Source: Chloroflexota bacterium (GTDB lineage Bacteria > Chloroflexota > Chloroflexia > Chloroheliales > Chloroheliaceae). From it: a DNA stretch of 64,000 nt. How positions within the stretch are numbered: the first letter of the stretch is position 1; every line of letters begins with the position of its first letter. The DNA lies in NCBI GenBank assembly GCA_028287745.1, contig JAQBPB010000103.1:18074-82073 (forward strand), in the 5' to 3' direction. A program made the translations under genes and the position numbers. Positions 63,413 to 64,000 of the stretch are shown one piece after another. Under the pieces are notes generated by a model, which made no database searches, was not told the origin of the DNA, and saw only the letters and a program-made list of their open reading frames with translations.

Positions 63413-64000
63413 TTATCCTATAGAAGGTAGCTGCGCCAGGAGCGCCTTGACTTCAGCCGCCGCTTCTTCGGCGGAAAGGCCAAGGTACGCCTGGCTGTAG
63501 GCGTCAGAGTGGCAGACCGGACAGAGCGGGTCAGGATCGATCTGGATATACTCGCTCATCAGGGGCCGGTCAAAAATCCAACCCGGTTGCGGCCAGTTGC
63601 CCCACAGTACCCAGTTAGTAGGGTAGCCGGACAAACGGCTGGAAGTATCATTTCCAAGTAGAAAGGCCAGGGCCACCCGGGCGGCGATCAAGCTGACGAA
63701 CCGGACATCCAGGCCCAGGGCCGGTTGTGAGATAGTCTTGCCATAGTCCAGGGTTACATCTTCGGGCGGGCTGAACATATCATTGGTCGCCTGGCGGAAG
63801 CATTCGTAACAGGCTCCTCCGGGCGGCAGGGCCAGGAAAATATCCCCACCAAACCCAAAGTCATAAGCGGCGGCGTAGACCGCCGGGATGCCAGCCTTCC
63901 AGGCGGCCCGGTTGAGGCAGGCTTTTGCTTCTTCCGAATCGGTCGCGCCAATCAGTAAATCGGCCCCAGCCAGAATCTTTTCCAGCCGTTCCGGGTCACT
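63413..64000 (-). CDS. E1/ThiF/MoeB-like adenylating enzyme, C-terminal part
   Basis: The frame is open to the right edge, giving the last ~195 residues. It starts in the Rossmann-type E1 core: ADLLIGATDSEEAKACLNRA matches the conserved '-DlVi.atDn...r..ln' segment with the Asp that follows the nucleotide-binding strand. GIPAVYAAAYDFGFGGDIF and LPPGGACYECFRQ follow as in ThiF/MoeB. A first Cys pair (CYEC) and a second (CPVC, near the end) form the usual zinc site. The adenylation residues and any catalytic Cys upstream are outside the window. Such enzymes adenylate the C-terminal Gly of a ubiquitin-like protein. Presence with JAMM and E2-like genes supports a conjugation role rather than thiamine or molybdopterin synthesis. 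Confidence 0.85.
   Translation of the reverse strand, partial: SDPERLEKILAGADLLIGATDSEEAKACLNRAAWKAGIPAVYAAAYDFGFGGDIFLALPPGGACYECFRQATNDMFSPPEDVTLDYGKTISQPALGLDVRFVSLIAARVALAFLLGNDTSSRLSGYPTNWVLWGNWPQPGWIFDRPLMSEYIQIDPDPLCPVCHSDAYSQAYLGLSAEEAAAEVKALLAQLPSIG

Overview
The window looks like a chromosomal segment of a Chloroflexota bacterium. The evidence is indirect. A secreted beta-propeller protein carries tandem 'YW..NGG..-fG.PI ... WFER.R.E.HP' repeats that are common in that phylum. There is a LysW-type amino-acid kinase (LysZ), a baseplate-J-like membrane protein beside alaS and ruvX, and a ubiquitin-like conjugation cluster. No rRNA, CRISPR array, transposase, phage integration module or replication origin was seen. 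Genes sit on both strands, several start at TTG or GTG, and many intergenic gaps hold clear sigma-70-type promoters and hairpin terminators.

Left part (1-21.4 kb) is housekeeping and signalling. In order it holds the end of an ABC-2 permease, an S41 periplasmic protease, alaS, a baseplate-J-like protein, ruvX, a large hybrid histidine kinase with a REC-GGDEF diguanylate cyclase, and a tRNA-Sec (selC) with its own promoter. These are followed by an S51 peptidase, DNA polymerase IV, a duplicated DUF6328 membrane protein, trigger factor with clpP, a small membrane protein and a PhoR/PhoB-like two-component pair.

Middle part (21.7-50 kb) is metabolism and transport. A sugar locus has a DeoR regulator, galT, an inositol-monophosphatase-like protein, a GHMP sugar kinase of the L-arabinokinase-like (MGGIADYSG) type, and xylose isomerase. 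Then come a GAF-GAF histidine kinase, a MacB/FtsX-type ABC exporter, a VOC protein, a lysZ-lysJ pair followed by a CopC-CopD copper protein, an MMPL transporter and an M28 peptidase. Small stress and housekeeping genes complete it: GIY-YIG, Gfo/Idh/MocA, an NTF2-like protein, DUF2243, a two-lobed aspartic protease, an HD hydrolase and a NUDIX enzyme.

Right part (50.2-64 kb, all minus strand, cut by the right edge) is the most unusual. Read in transcription order it encodes an E1/ThiF-like adenylating enzyme (partial), two single-pass proteins with TPR-like outer domains, and a Ser/Thr kinase fused to a WD40 propeller and a CHRD/Cu-Zn-SOD-like domain. Next is a tail-anchored JAMM/MPN (JAB) isopeptidase-like protein, then small unknown proteins, another membrane TPR protein, a membrane-anchored E2/UEV-like protein whose expected catalytic cysteine appears to be threonine, and a beta-propeller protein. 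E1, E2-like and JAB proteins together indicate a ubiquitin-like modification system coupled to a membrane kinase. No ubiquitin-like protein ending in Gly-Gly is visible, so it may lie beyond the right edge. Two of these proteins share a repeated W-x-x-E-K-Q short motif that I do not recognise from any named family.
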